Of a stretch of 64,000 nucleotides of DNA, positions 7,705 through 15,275 are shown in pieces. The translations under genes were made by a program, and so were the position numbers. The notes under the pieces are model-generated. The model did no database searches. It saw only the letters and a program-made list of their open reading frames with translations, and was not told where the DNA came from. The stretch is taken from contig JBCCUL010000032.1 of NCBI GenBank assembly GCA_039197065.1, forward strand, positions 55,838-119,837, in the 5' to 3' direction. Source of the stretch: JANQPX01 sp039197065. Its GTDB lineage: Bacteria; Pseudomonadota; Alphaproteobacteria; Geminicoccales; Geminicoccaceae. The stretch's first letter is position 1; every line of letters begins with the position of its first letter.

Positions 7705-8292
7705 TTGCCCGAAACCGGCGACAAGGTCGTCCAGATGACAGCGGTGCGCGACAGGCTTCGTCTGGCCTTTCTCGGCTGGCAATGCCGCCTTCGTCAGCTC
7801 GCCGTGCGCGAGGACGAGGCCCGTCCGAGCGCCGGCATGCGTCCCCGCCTTTCGGTCGCCGGTCAGGATGCCGGGCCGATCACCGTGGTGATCACACCCC
7901 TGGAGCCCGCAGCGAGTACCGACGAACTCCGCCACATCGTCAGGCGCACACATGATCCGAGGGAGCGGTATCAGGCGGCGCTTCGCTATCTGCAGTCATC
8001 GCATTTTCAGGACCCCAGCCAATTCGACGACCGTCTGACCGCGATCTTCGGCAACGAGGCCGAGCTGCCGAAAAAGCTGTTGGGGCGAAGCGACTGTGTG
8101 CTCGCCTTCGAGCAGTTCAGCCAGCGCTATTGGCTGACCTGCCATGCCGAGCTTCTCGATTCCAAAAGTCAGGAATTCCAGGCAACCTATTGGCATAACG
8201 CACTTTTCAATGCGACACTGCCAGCTGACGTGCAGATCATCAGCTTCCAGCCGGACTGGGGCCAGACGCGCGCCGAGCCGTCACCGATTTGA
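7705..8292 (+). CDS. Conserved hypothetical protein
   Basis: 195 residues from a TTG; an internal ATG at 7735 giving MTAVRDRLRLAFLGWQCR is the alternative and may be the true start. No signal peptide or membrane segment is seen. The N-terminal half has a basic helix and a short beta-rich part (GPITVVITPLEP). The middle is helical with HDPRERYQAALRYLQS. The C-terminal half is aromatic-rich (FEQFSQRYWLTCHAELL). I recognise the opening as a conserved alphaproteobacterial protein but know no function. It lies 45 bp behind the protease gene and may be co-transcribed. Confidence 0.7.
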   Translation: MPETGDKVVQMTAVRDRLRLAFLGWQCRLRQLAVREDEARPSAGMRPRLSVAGQDAGPITVVITPLEPAASTDELRHIVRRTHDPRERYQAALRYLQSSHFQDPSQFDDRLTAIFGNEAELPKKLLGRSDCVLAFEQFSQRYWLTCHAELLDSKSQEFQATYWHNALFNATLPADVQIISFQPDWGQTRAEPSPI

Positions 8293-8324
8293 TCTGGTTG
8301 CTAAGGCGGCCGGTGGCTGACGGG

Positions 8325-9272
8325 TCACCTGGTCGGCGCGTCGGCGTCGATCTCGACCAGTTCGAGATCGCGTAAAGTGAGCGCCAGCTGCTTCCTGCCG
8401 GTCGGGCAGCAGGAGGCGTCGCCGGGATTGTAGGCCTGGAGGGCGAGGTGGATCACGCCCTGGTCGATGGCCTCGATCCGAGCGTCCGTCGTTGCGCTGA
8501 TACTGCCGGCCACCGGTTTGGTGGCTATCAGCTGGTAGCCGCCATCATCGAGCATGTAGATCGCGAGGAACTGCCTGAAGGCGGGCTGGGGCGAGGTATA
8601 GGTGTAGAGGACCAGCGCGTCGTCGATATCATCGGCGTTCAGATCGCCATAGCCCGCAATCTGAGCCTCAAGGAGACCATCCAGCGTAATGTCGAGATGA
8701 TTGAGATCGTCCTCTATGCTGGCGGTCAGCTCGTCGGGTGGTGGTGCGATGTCCGGATTGTTGATGAGCCTCGTGGGCGGATCCTCTTCCTGACCGGCGT
8801 CGGGCGCCACCTGATCAGCAGCAAGCTGTGAATTTAGAGGAAGGGCAGCGCTGTCAACGCCCTGGTCGTGGTCGATGCCCGCCGCTTCCAATCCCACGGC
8901 TGGCTCGTCGGATCGATCCAGACGTTCGGCGAGATCGAGACGTGTCTTGCCGGCGCTCAGATCCGCAGCACAGGTCCAGCCTTCGTCGGTCAGCCGTTCG
9001 ACGACTTGGTTCGCCCGCGCCTCGCAAGCCGCAAGGTTCGAAATATCCCGCCACGAAGAAATGCCGAGCGTGTCATTTTCAGACTCGGAACGATAGATGA
9101 CCCTGCAGGGTAAGCTACCTGAGTCATTAGCGAATCTGATCTCGATGCGGCGCACGTCAGCTCCCTTGGCGCACCGCTGATCGACCGCCGTCTCAGCCAG
9201 AGGCTGCTGCTGGGTCGCCGCCAAAGCGACGATGGAACTGGCGACTGCAAGCAGCCGCTTCATCACCGTCAT
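8325..9272 (-). CDS. Secreted protein, paralogue of the upstream gene (two-domain)
   Basis: 315 residues from the ATG at 9272 (ATG at 9263 is the alternative). A signal peptide (KRLLAVASSIVALAA) is followed by a Cys-containing domain: one early Cys, then LPCRVIYRSE, a W-x-D-I motif, CEARANQVVERL and GWTCAAD. An acidic, Pro-rich linker separates this from a C-terminal domain with YGDLNADDIDDALVLYTY, which resembles an FG-GAP/calcium-loop repeat, and AIYMLDDGGYQLIATKPVAG. Four N-terminal cysteines suggest disulfides. The same layout and motifs occur in the gene immediately upstream, so the pair arose by tandem duplication. The function is unknown. Confidence 0.75.
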   Translation of the reverse strand: MTVMKRLLAVASSIVALAATQQQPLAETAVDQRCAKGADVRRIEIRFANDSGSLPCRVIYRSESENDTLGISSWRDISNLAACEARANQVVERLTDEGWTCAADLSAGKTRLDLAERLDRSDEPAVGLEAAGIDHDQGVDSAALPLNSQLAADQVAPDAGQEEDPPTRLINNPDIAPPPDELTASIEDDLNHLDITLDGLLEAQIAGYGDLNADDIDDALVLYTYTSPQPAFRQFLAIYMLDDGGYQLIATKPVAGSISATTDARIEAIDQGVIHLALQAYNPGDASCCPTGRKQLALTLRDLELVEIDADAPTR

Positions 9273-9341
9273 GGATCCGGCTTCATGCCTTTCATTCATC
9301 GCAACCACTTCGCGCCATGGAATGTCGCGTCAAGCGATGCT

Positions 9342-10298
9342 CTACTGGGTTTCGACCAGCTGGCCGTCCCTAAGAATCATGGCTGCCCGCCTGGCTTCGG
9401 ACTGCGAGGCATCGTTGAGCAGCAGTCGTAGCTGGATCGAGCCGTCGACGATCGTCTCCACTTCGACCTGCCGCACAGCAAGGTCGGTGCCGCCCACAGG
9501 CTTGGTGGCCGCGAGGTGATAATTCTCGCCATTGAAGAGATAGGCCGCCACGAACTGCGTAAAGTCGGCTGTGCTCGATTCGTAGTTAAAGAACACGACG
9601 GCGTCGTCGATCCCGTCGGCATTGAGATCGCCGAAATCGCCGATCTTCGCCTGGAAATCACCATCGACGGACTGATTGAGGCTGGAGAGGTTGGCCTGAA
9701 TGACCGTTTCGAGCTGATCGATCGACGCTGCCGCGGAGGAGGTCGTCGGCGTCACAGCTGCGGTTTGGAGATTGTCCGATCCGACAGCGGTGCTCGCCGT
9801 CCCTTCGGCTGGTGCGGGGGCCGGCTGAGGCTGAACGGCTGTGTCGAGCGCCGCCGTGGCCTGCGGTTGGCCGGTCGCCGGCGCCGGAGCGGCCTCGGGC
9901 TGGCCGACGGTCGCCGCATCGAGAGCCGGCACTGCCGAAGGCTGAGCGGCTGGCGCTGTCGACTGGACCGCGGTATTTGCCTGAATGGTTTCGCCGTTTA
10001 GGTTGCAGCTCCAGCCGGCGTTTGAAAGCGTGTCGATAAGACCCGCGGCTTTGCTGTCGCAAAACGCTGCGTCACTGCCGGCATTCCAGAGAACGCGGCG
10101 TACGCCGGGGGCTTCCTTATCTTTCCAATAGACGACTTCGCAAGGAAGACTCGTGGTCAGATCGCCGACTTCGACGATCACGCGGCGAACCAGATCGCCA
10201 TTGGTGCATGTATACTGGCTTTTTTCTGCTGCCTGCGCCATTGAGGCGCCGAATGTAACCAGAAGAAATGCTGACAAGCAGCGATACTGTCCAGGCAT
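9342..10298 (-). CDS. Secreted two-domain protein with FG-GAP-like C-terminus
   Basis: 318 residues from the ATG at 10298, which opens a clear signal peptide ending SMAQA. The frame extends upstream to 10496, but that part is not signal-like. The N-terminal domain has four cysteines in the same places as the paralogue at 8325-9272 (YTCTNGDLVRRV, LPCEVVYWKD, AFCDSKAAGLIDTL, GWSCN). A low-complexity Ala/Pro/Gln linker of about 100 residues follows. The C-terminal domain has FGDLNADGIDDAVVFF and AAYLFNGENYHLAATKPVGG. The Asp/Asn-rich D-L-N-x-D-x-x-D-D loop looks able to bind calcium. It probably forms an operon with its paralogue (69 bp apart). The function is unknown. Confidence 0.75.
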   Translation of the reverse strand: MPGQYRCLSAFLLVTFGASMAQAAEKSQYTCTNGDLVRRVIVEVGDLTTSLPCEVVYWKDKEAPGVRRVLWNAGSDAAFCDSKAAGLIDTLSNAGWSCNLNGETIQANTAVQSTAPAAQPSAVPALDAATVGQPEAAPAPATGQPQATAALDTAVQPQPAPAPAEGTASTAVGSDNLQTAAVTPTTSSAAASIDQLETVIQANLSSLNQSVDGDFQAKIGDFGDLNADGIDDAVVFFNYESSTADFTQFVAAYLFNGENYHLAATKPVGGTDLAVRQVEVETIVDGSIQLRLLLNDASQSEARRAAMILRDGQLVETQ

Positions 10299-10657
10299 CG
10301 GCCATGTTGCTCCGCTCAAGACCGCAGCTTTTACCGTCGGAACCGACGCTAGATAAGCAGGTCGGATGTCGGATGAGCAGGGAAAATGGCACATCGCGTC
10401 ACGTTCGGCAACTCCCGTCGAAGGGCGAGGTTGCCGGGCAGGCGCGGGTGCTGGAGAGGCGTTTGGATGTGGCTGGCTGATGCGCTTCTTTCCCACCGCA
10501 ACCCGGATGCATCTCCATTAAGGCGATCATTCGGCGAGGCGGCGGGAGGAAGGCGATGGATGAGGATCGGGTGCCTTTGAACAATGCTGCAGACTTCGAT
10601 CCAGGCCGGGCTGGGGACGCAATCGACGCGCCTTACGTCTCCGGAAGTCTCAGGTTT
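10299..10657. other. Non-coding stretch upstream of the secreted-protein pair
   Basis: 359 bp between the coiled-coil gene's 3' end and the start of the secreted-protein gene, both leftward. I see no convincing gene, terminator or repeat here. It presumably holds the promoter of the secreted-protein pair. Confidence 0.5.
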
Positions 10658-11173
10658 TCAGCTTGCGTCCTGGTGGTAGGTTTCTAAGAGCGCGTTCAGG
10701 TCGTTTTGGACCCGTTCGATCAGCCAGAGGAGACGCGCTTCGCCATGATCGTAGAAAACGTCGTTGGGATCGGTGACGAAGATCTCCCGAAAGCGGATCA
10801 TGACCAGATCCATCACGGTCGCGACTTCCTGGAGGGATTGGGACTGGGTCTTGATCAGCATGTTCTCAAGTTCTTCGACCTGCTGATCGATGTTGTTGAG
10901 CTCCTGCTCGATATCGTCGAGGCCGCTCTCGGCTTCGACCGATGTGAGATCGTCGACCAGGCCGCGGACCTCGTTGCTGGTCATGCCGATCAATTTCAGT
11001 GGTTCGACGGCCCAGTCGGGAAGCTGAGTGCGCAGATGCTCCTGGCGGGAAACCAGCGACTGGCGACGGGCCTGCAGATCACGGATGCGCTTGGTAAGCA
11101 ACATCGCATTCGTAATGATTCTGACGTTGTCTTGGGCGATTACTTGGTGGCTCTGGCGCTCGGCAATGTTCAT
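10658..11173 (-). CDS. Coiled-coil hypothetical protein
   Basis: 171 residues from the ATG at 11173, chosen because GGGAGGA lies just upstream; the open frame extends to 11218 without such a site. The protein is mostly helical and heptad-rich: ITNAMLLTKRIRDLQARRQSL, then DDIEQELNNIDQQVEELEN, then a C-terminal region with FVTDPNDVFYDHGEARLLWL. There is no signal or membrane segment. I do not recognise a family. It is divergent from the DUF502 gene, with a 560 bp AT-rich region between them. Confidence 0.7.
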   Translation of the reverse strand: MNIAERQSHQVIAQDNVRIITNAMLLTKRIRDLQARRQSLVSRQEHLRTQLPDWAVEPLKLIGMTSNEVRGLVDDLTSVEAESGLDDIEQELNNIDQQVEELENMLIKTQSQSLQEVATVMDLVMIRFREIFVTDPNDVFYDHGEARLLWLIERVQNDLNALLETYHQDAS

Positions 11174-11734
11174 TAGAAGTCCTCCCGGCTGAAGTCTAAC
11201 GGTGGTTGATGCAAGCAATGTTGACTAAACTTGTCCGTTTCTGATCTTTGTTATCTCACAATTTCGCGTCTGATTAGCGTTGCATTTAAGCAAATCTTTC
11301 GCGCAACCATTAAGATAACATGACCATCAGCGATGTATCTTAATCATTCCTATCAAGATGACTTGTCAAGGCTATTTTTGTCTGCAAGTTTATTTAACAT
11401 CCGTTTAGTAAAAGTTCTAAAAAATTTGATCTAAATTGGTCTGCATCAGGGCAAATTTTTTTTTTAAAGTTTGATAAGGGGTTAGTTGCGATTTCCAACC
11501 TTTGGTTAATACAGCGCGATCGCGGAATAAGCGATTGTGGCCTGAAGGCACATCGTTTTACGGGATTTAAATGTAGTTGATGCATGATTGGAGGTAATCG
11601 CTTTACAGGCGAGACGTCCGAGGCGGCCTACTCCTGGACGCATGCATGGCCTGCGCCTATTGTTTCTGAAACCGAACCCTGGCCGCGGCCATGGTCGGGG
11701 TGATCACCGGTTGGAGCTGATAAGAGAGGTTTGC
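11174..11734. other. AT-rich divergent intergenic region
   Basis: About 560 bp separate the coiled-coil gene and DUF502. The part from about 11219 to 11580 is far richer in A+T than the rest of the window, with runs of T near 11458 and several TTAA steps. It contains a strong inverted repeat (11309-11344). No gene is seen. A divergent promoter region is the simplest reading, though an AT-rich segment bound by a nucleoid protein is possible. Confidence 0.6.
11309..11344. promoter_or_regulatory. Inverted repeat in the AT-rich region
   Basis: Left arm ATTAAGATAACAT, right arm ATGTATCTTAAT. The outer nine bases pair perfectly, then three more after a single bulged A. The 11 bp spacer is GACCATCAGCG. 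It lies 136-171 bp upstream of the coiled-coil gene start and is the most symmetric element in this region, so it is a candidate operator. No matching regulator is known to me. Confidence 0.4.
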
Positions 11735-12538
11735 GTGGCGCCCAGATATGATCGTGATACCGGGCCGGGTCGGCTCGCCGAGACCGAGAGAGGTTTTGCG
11801 GTCGCCGACCCGCCTAGTCCTCCCAGCCTCATTTCCAGGCTTCGGAACTACTTTCTGACCGGCATCATCGTCACGGCGCCAATCGCTATCACGATTTTCC
11901 TGGTCTGGCAGTTCATTACCTTTCTCGACGACTATGTGGGTCGGTTCTTCCCCATACCTGCAAGCGTCGAGCAATATCTGCCGTTCGGTCTGCCCGGCAT
12001 CGGTCTGATTTTCATGCTGGCCTTCCTGACGTTCATCGGCTTCATCGCCGCAGGATTTGCCGGCCGGACGATGGTGCGCATGGGCGAGCGGCTTTTGTCG
12101 CGCATGCCGGTCATCCGAAGCGTCTACGGTACATTGAAGCAGATCTTCGAGACCGTGCTGAACCAGTCGTCGCGATCCTTCCGCGAGGTGGTGCTGGTGG
12201 AGTATCCGAGGCGCGGCATCGCCGCGATCGGCTTCGTAACCGGCCCCACGCGAGGCGAGGTTCAGGAGCGGACCGACGAGGATCTGGTGAACATCTTCCT
12301 GCCGACCACCCCGAATCCGACATCCGGGTTCCTCCTGTTCGTGCCGAGAAAAGACCTCATTCACCTCGACATGACCGTAGAGGAGGGGATCAAACTGGTG
12401 ATTTCCGGCGGCATCGTTACGCCGAGTACCAGTCGCGAAGAGGGAGCAGCACCAAATTTCGGCAGCCCGACCGCCCAGCCCCGCCTAAGGCCTGAACCCG
12501 AGGGCACGCCGATTAAGAAACCGGTGCCCTCGAACTAG
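11735..12538 (+). CDS. DUF502 family membrane protein
   Basis: 267 residues from the GTG at 11735, preceded by GAGAGG at a good distance. The open frame reaches back to 11588, but that part is non-coding in character. Two membrane segments are visible: about residues 36-60 (YFLTGIIVTAPIAITIFL) and about 80-105 (LPGIGLIFMLAFLTFIGFIA). A soluble C-terminal domain follows with the DUF502 markers MPVIRSVYGTLKQIFETV, FREVVLVEYPRRG and IFLPTTPNPTSGFLLFVP. Family members are widespread two-span inner-membrane proteins without an assigned function. It is transcribed towards recG (convergent). Confidence 0.9.
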   Translation: MAPRYDRDTGPGRLAETERGFAVADPPSPPSLISRLRNYFLTGIIVTAPIAITIFLVWQFITFLDDYVGRFFPIPASVEQYLPFGLPGIGLIFMLAFLTFIGFIAAGFAGRTMVRMGERLLSRMPVIRSVYGTLKQIFETVLNQSSRSFREVVLVEYPRRGIAAIGFVTGPTRGEVQERTDEDLVNIFLPTTPNPTSGFLLFVPRKDLIHLDMTVEEGIKLVISGGIVTPSTSREEGAAPNFGSPTAQPRLRPEPEGTPIKKPVPSN

Positions 12539-12580
12539 GGCCGTTGGCCGGTCGCTCCAGTCAATCGCGAGCGCTTCCTT

Positions 12581-12657
12581 GCAGGCTCTCAAAAGCTTGC
12601 GGCATACCGTCGACCCTGGCAGAGGCGGTCCAAACCCGATGAGGTGGCCACGCCACC
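12581..12657 (-). repeat. Post-stop repeat, family 2, copy D
   Basis: Read on the minus strand, the element starts one base after the recG stop with the palindrome GGTGGC-GTG-GCCACC, then CTCATCGGGTTTGGACCG. It ends with GACGGTATGCCGC and AAGCTTTTGAGAGCC. Its distal half matches copy E (52172-52249) better than copies A-C: D and E share the order GGACCG, TGCC, GACGGTA, GCCGC, AAG-TTT-GAG. Confidence 0.7.
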
Positions 12658-12658
12658 A

Positions 12659-14845
12659 TTAGCCTGAGCGGAGATAGGCGTCCGCTGTCGCTTCGTCATA
12701 CCATCGAAGCAGGAGCTGCATCGCCTGGCCGCGCGGGCTCAGGAGATCGGGATCGCGTGCCAGCATGAGCTTGACGTCGTCGCGCGCGGCGCCGAGCAGA
12801 TCGGCATGGACGGCGAGATCGGCGAGGCGAAAGGTTGGGGCACCGCTTTGCCGGGTGCCCAGCACCTCGCCTGGCCCGCGCAGCTTCAGGTCTTCCTCGG
12901 CGATGAAGAACCCATCCTCGGAGTCGCGGAGAACCTTGATCCTGGAACGCGCCAGCGAGCCGAGCGGGCCGGCATAGAGGAGAAGGCAGCTTGACGGCTT
13001 GTCGCCCCGGCCGACCCGGCCTCGGAGCTGATGCAGCTGGGCGAGGCCGAAACGCTCGGCATGCTCGATCACGATGACCGTGGCGTTCGGGACGTCGACC
13101 CCGACCTCGATCACCGTGGTCGCCACCAGAAGGCGGGTCTTGCCCGCCTTGAACGCCTGCATCGCCCTATCTTTTTGGGCGCTCGGCATCTGGCCGTGAA
13201 CCAGGCCGACCCGTTCGCCGAAGATGGTCTGGAGGTGTGAAAAGCGGTCCTCGGCGGCCATCAGGTCCAGCTCATCGGAAGCGCTGACCAGGGGACAGAT
13301 CCAGTAGATTTGATCGCCTTTGTCGATTGCTCCACCGATCGCATCGACCACCTGATCCAGCTTGCCGATCGAGGCGGCGGTGGTTTTGATCGGCTTTCGC
13401 CCGACCGGCTTTTCCCGAAGCTCGGACATGGTGACGTCGCCATAGAAAGAGAGGACCAGCGTTCTCGGGATTGGAGTCGCGGTCATCACCAGGACGTCGG
13501 CGTCCGGTCCCTTGTCGGAAAGGGCGAGGCGCTGATCGACGCCGAAGCGATGTTGCTCGTCGATGACCGCGAGACCGAGATCCTTGAAGGCGACATCGTC
13601 CTGGAAGAGGGAATGGGTGCCGACGACGGCCTGGATTTCGCCGGATTTCAGGCGCTCCAGAACGGCCTTTCGCGTCTTGCCGGTCTCCCGTCCGGTTAGC
13701 AGAGCCAGAGAGATTCCGGCAGGGCGGAGGAGAGCGTCCAGCCCATTGGCATGCTGGCGGACCAGGACGTCGGTCGGCGCCATAAGGGCCGCCTGGGCGC
13801 CGCTTTCGATCACCTGAAGCATCGCGATCGCGGCGACCACCGTCTTGCCGCTGCCGACATCGCCTTGCAGGAGACGAAGCATTTTTTTCGGGCTTGCGAG
13901 ATCTTGAGAGATCTCTATCGACGCCTGTTCCTGCGCTTTGGTGAGCTTGAAGGGCAGGGCTTCGATCATCAGGCGGCGAAGGCTGTGGTCACCAGGCCTC
14001 TCAGCGCCATCGCGCTCCTGGCCGCGATTGCGGGAAAGGGTTAGCGCAAGCTGGGTCGCCAAGAGCTCGTCATAGGCGAGCCTGGCGCGCGCCAGTGAGG
14101 TCGGTTCGATGTCGTCCGAGGTCTCGGGGATGTGGATGCGGCGGATGGCGTCGGCGAGCGGTGGCCAGCCGCGTTCCTTGATCCAGGCTGGGTCCTGCCA
14201 TTCCGGAATGTCGAAGGCGTCTTCTTCCAGATCGTCCAGCGCCGTTCGGATCCGGCTCGAAATTGCGCGCTGGGTCAGGCCCTGGGTCAGCGGGTAGACC
14301 GGCTGCATCCAGCGGATGTCCGAGATCGCCGCCGGCGTGGTGACCAGATCCGGGTGGACGATCTGCCAGACCTGATTCTTGCCCTTGCCGTAGCGGCCGA
14401 TGGTGCCGCTGATCACCTTCTGGCTGCCGATCGGCATCTGCTCCTGGAGATAGCGGCGCTGCCCCTGAAAGAAGACCAGCTGCAGCTTATCCTCACCGAG
14501 CAGACAATCGATCCGGTAGGGCTGACGGCGCTGAAAAGGCGGATGATGGGCGAGGATGGTGACATCCAGGGTCGCTCGCTCCCCCTCGGTCAGCTGGGCG
14601 GCGTCGTCCTTGAGCTCGTGATCGATCAGCCCATGGGGAAGATGCAGCAAAAGATCGAGCCTGCGCGCCGGCCGTCCTCCCTTGGCGCCGAGCAGCCGGG
14701 ACAGGGTGTCTGCGATCCTCGGGCCAACACCCTTGATGGTCGTAACGGGGCTGAAAAGCGGATGGGGACGCGGCTCCTGGCGGCATTCGGCATGACCATT
14801 TGCCGATCCACCCTTTGAAAGCGCGCCATCTTTAGCTACATCCAT
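12659..14845 (-). CDS. recG: ATP-dependent DNA helicase RecG
   Basis: 728 residues from the ATG at 14845; the frame extends to 14911 but would overlap the divergent sdhE gene. RecG remodels stalled replication forks and branched DNA. The N-terminal wedge (OB) domain occupies about residues 50-270. The helicase motor follows, with Walker A LQGDVGSGKTVVA, DEQH box VIDEQHRFGV, motif III TATPIPRTL, and C-terminal helicase motifs ATTVIEVGVDVPNA and QLRGRVGRG. All key motifs are intact. The protein is slightly longer than the usual ~690 residues because of a low-complexity N-terminal extension. Divergence from sdhE and mfd is a common alphaproteobacterial arrangement. Confidence 0.97.
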   Translation of the reverse strand: MDVAKDGALSKGGSANGHAECRQEPRPHPLFSPVTTIKGVGPRIADTLSRLLGAKGGRPARRLDLLLHLPHGLIDHELKDDAAQLTEGERATLDVTILAHHPPFQRRQPYRIDCLLGEDKLQLVFFQGQRRYLQEQMPIGSQKVISGTIGRYGKGKNQVWQIVHPDLVTTPAAISDIRWMQPVYPLTQGLTQRAISSRIRTALDDLEEDAFDIPEWQDPAWIKERGWPPLADAIRRIHIPETSDDIEPTSLARARLAYDELLATQLALTLSRNRGQERDGAERPGDHSLRRLMIEALPFKLTKAQEQASIEISQDLASPKKMLRLLQGDVGSGKTVVAAIAMLQVIESGAQAALMAPTDVLVRQHANGLDALLRPAGISLALLTGRETGKTRKAVLERLKSGEIQAVVGTHSLFQDDVAFKDLGLAVIDEQHRFGVDQRLALSDKGPDADVLVMTATPIPRTLVLSFYGDVTMSELREKPVGRKPIKTTAASIGKLDQVVDAIGGAIDKGDQIYWICPLVSASDELDLMAAEDRFSHLQTIFGERVGLVHGQMPSAQKDRAMQAFKAGKTRLLVATTVIEVGVDVPNATVIVIEHAERFGLAQLHQLRGRVGRGDKPSSCLLLYAGPLGSLARSRIKVLRDSEDGFFIAEEDLKLRGPGEVLGTRQSGAPTFRLADLAVHADLLGAARDDVKLMLARDPDLLSPRGQAMQLLLRWYDEATADAYLRSG

Positions 14846-14891
14846 GGTGCCGGCTTTGGTTTCTTTTCGCCCGGGTGCATAAGTGATTGTC

Positions 14892-15170
14892 ATGACGGAA
14901 CCGATCACCACACGTCAAAAGCGTCTGGTCCACCGAAGCCGCTATCGGGGCTGCCGCGAGGCCGACATCATTTTCGGCCGCTTCGCCGATGCCCATGTGA
15001 AGTCCATGGACCATGAAGCCCTCGACCGGTACGAAGCGCTGATCGAGGAGAGCGATCAGGATCTCATGGCCTGGATCATGGATCGGGAGCCAGTGCCCGA
15101 ACGTCACGACAACGACATATTCGATCTGCTCCGCCGCTTCAACCTCGGGGGCGTGCCGCCCCGGGCTTGA
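14892..15170 (+). CDS. sdhE: SdhE, succinate dehydrogenase FAD assembly factor
   Basis: 92 residues from the ATG at 14892; a GTG three codons upstream is an alternative. SdhE (YgfY family) promotes covalent attachment of FAD to the flavoprotein subunit of succinate dehydrogenase. The signature RGxxE is present as SRYRGCREAD, followed by the expected acidic helix regions (DRYEALIEESDQDLMAWIM). Length and motif order are normal for the family. It lies between divergent recG and downstream mfd, a neighbourhood shared with many alphaproteobacteria. Confidence 0.95.
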   Translation: MTEPITTRQKRLVHRSRYRGCREADIIFGRFADAHVKSMDHEALDRYEALIEESDQDLMAWIMDREPVPERHDNDIFDLLRRFNLGGVPPRA

Positions 15171-15275
15171 CGTGCCTCTGTCCTGGACGCGCGTTTTGAC
15201 GCGACCCGGTTGATGTTGCGGCAGCCTCGAACCTTTTAAGACATCACGCCTCCTGCCTTCCGAGAAAGACGACCC

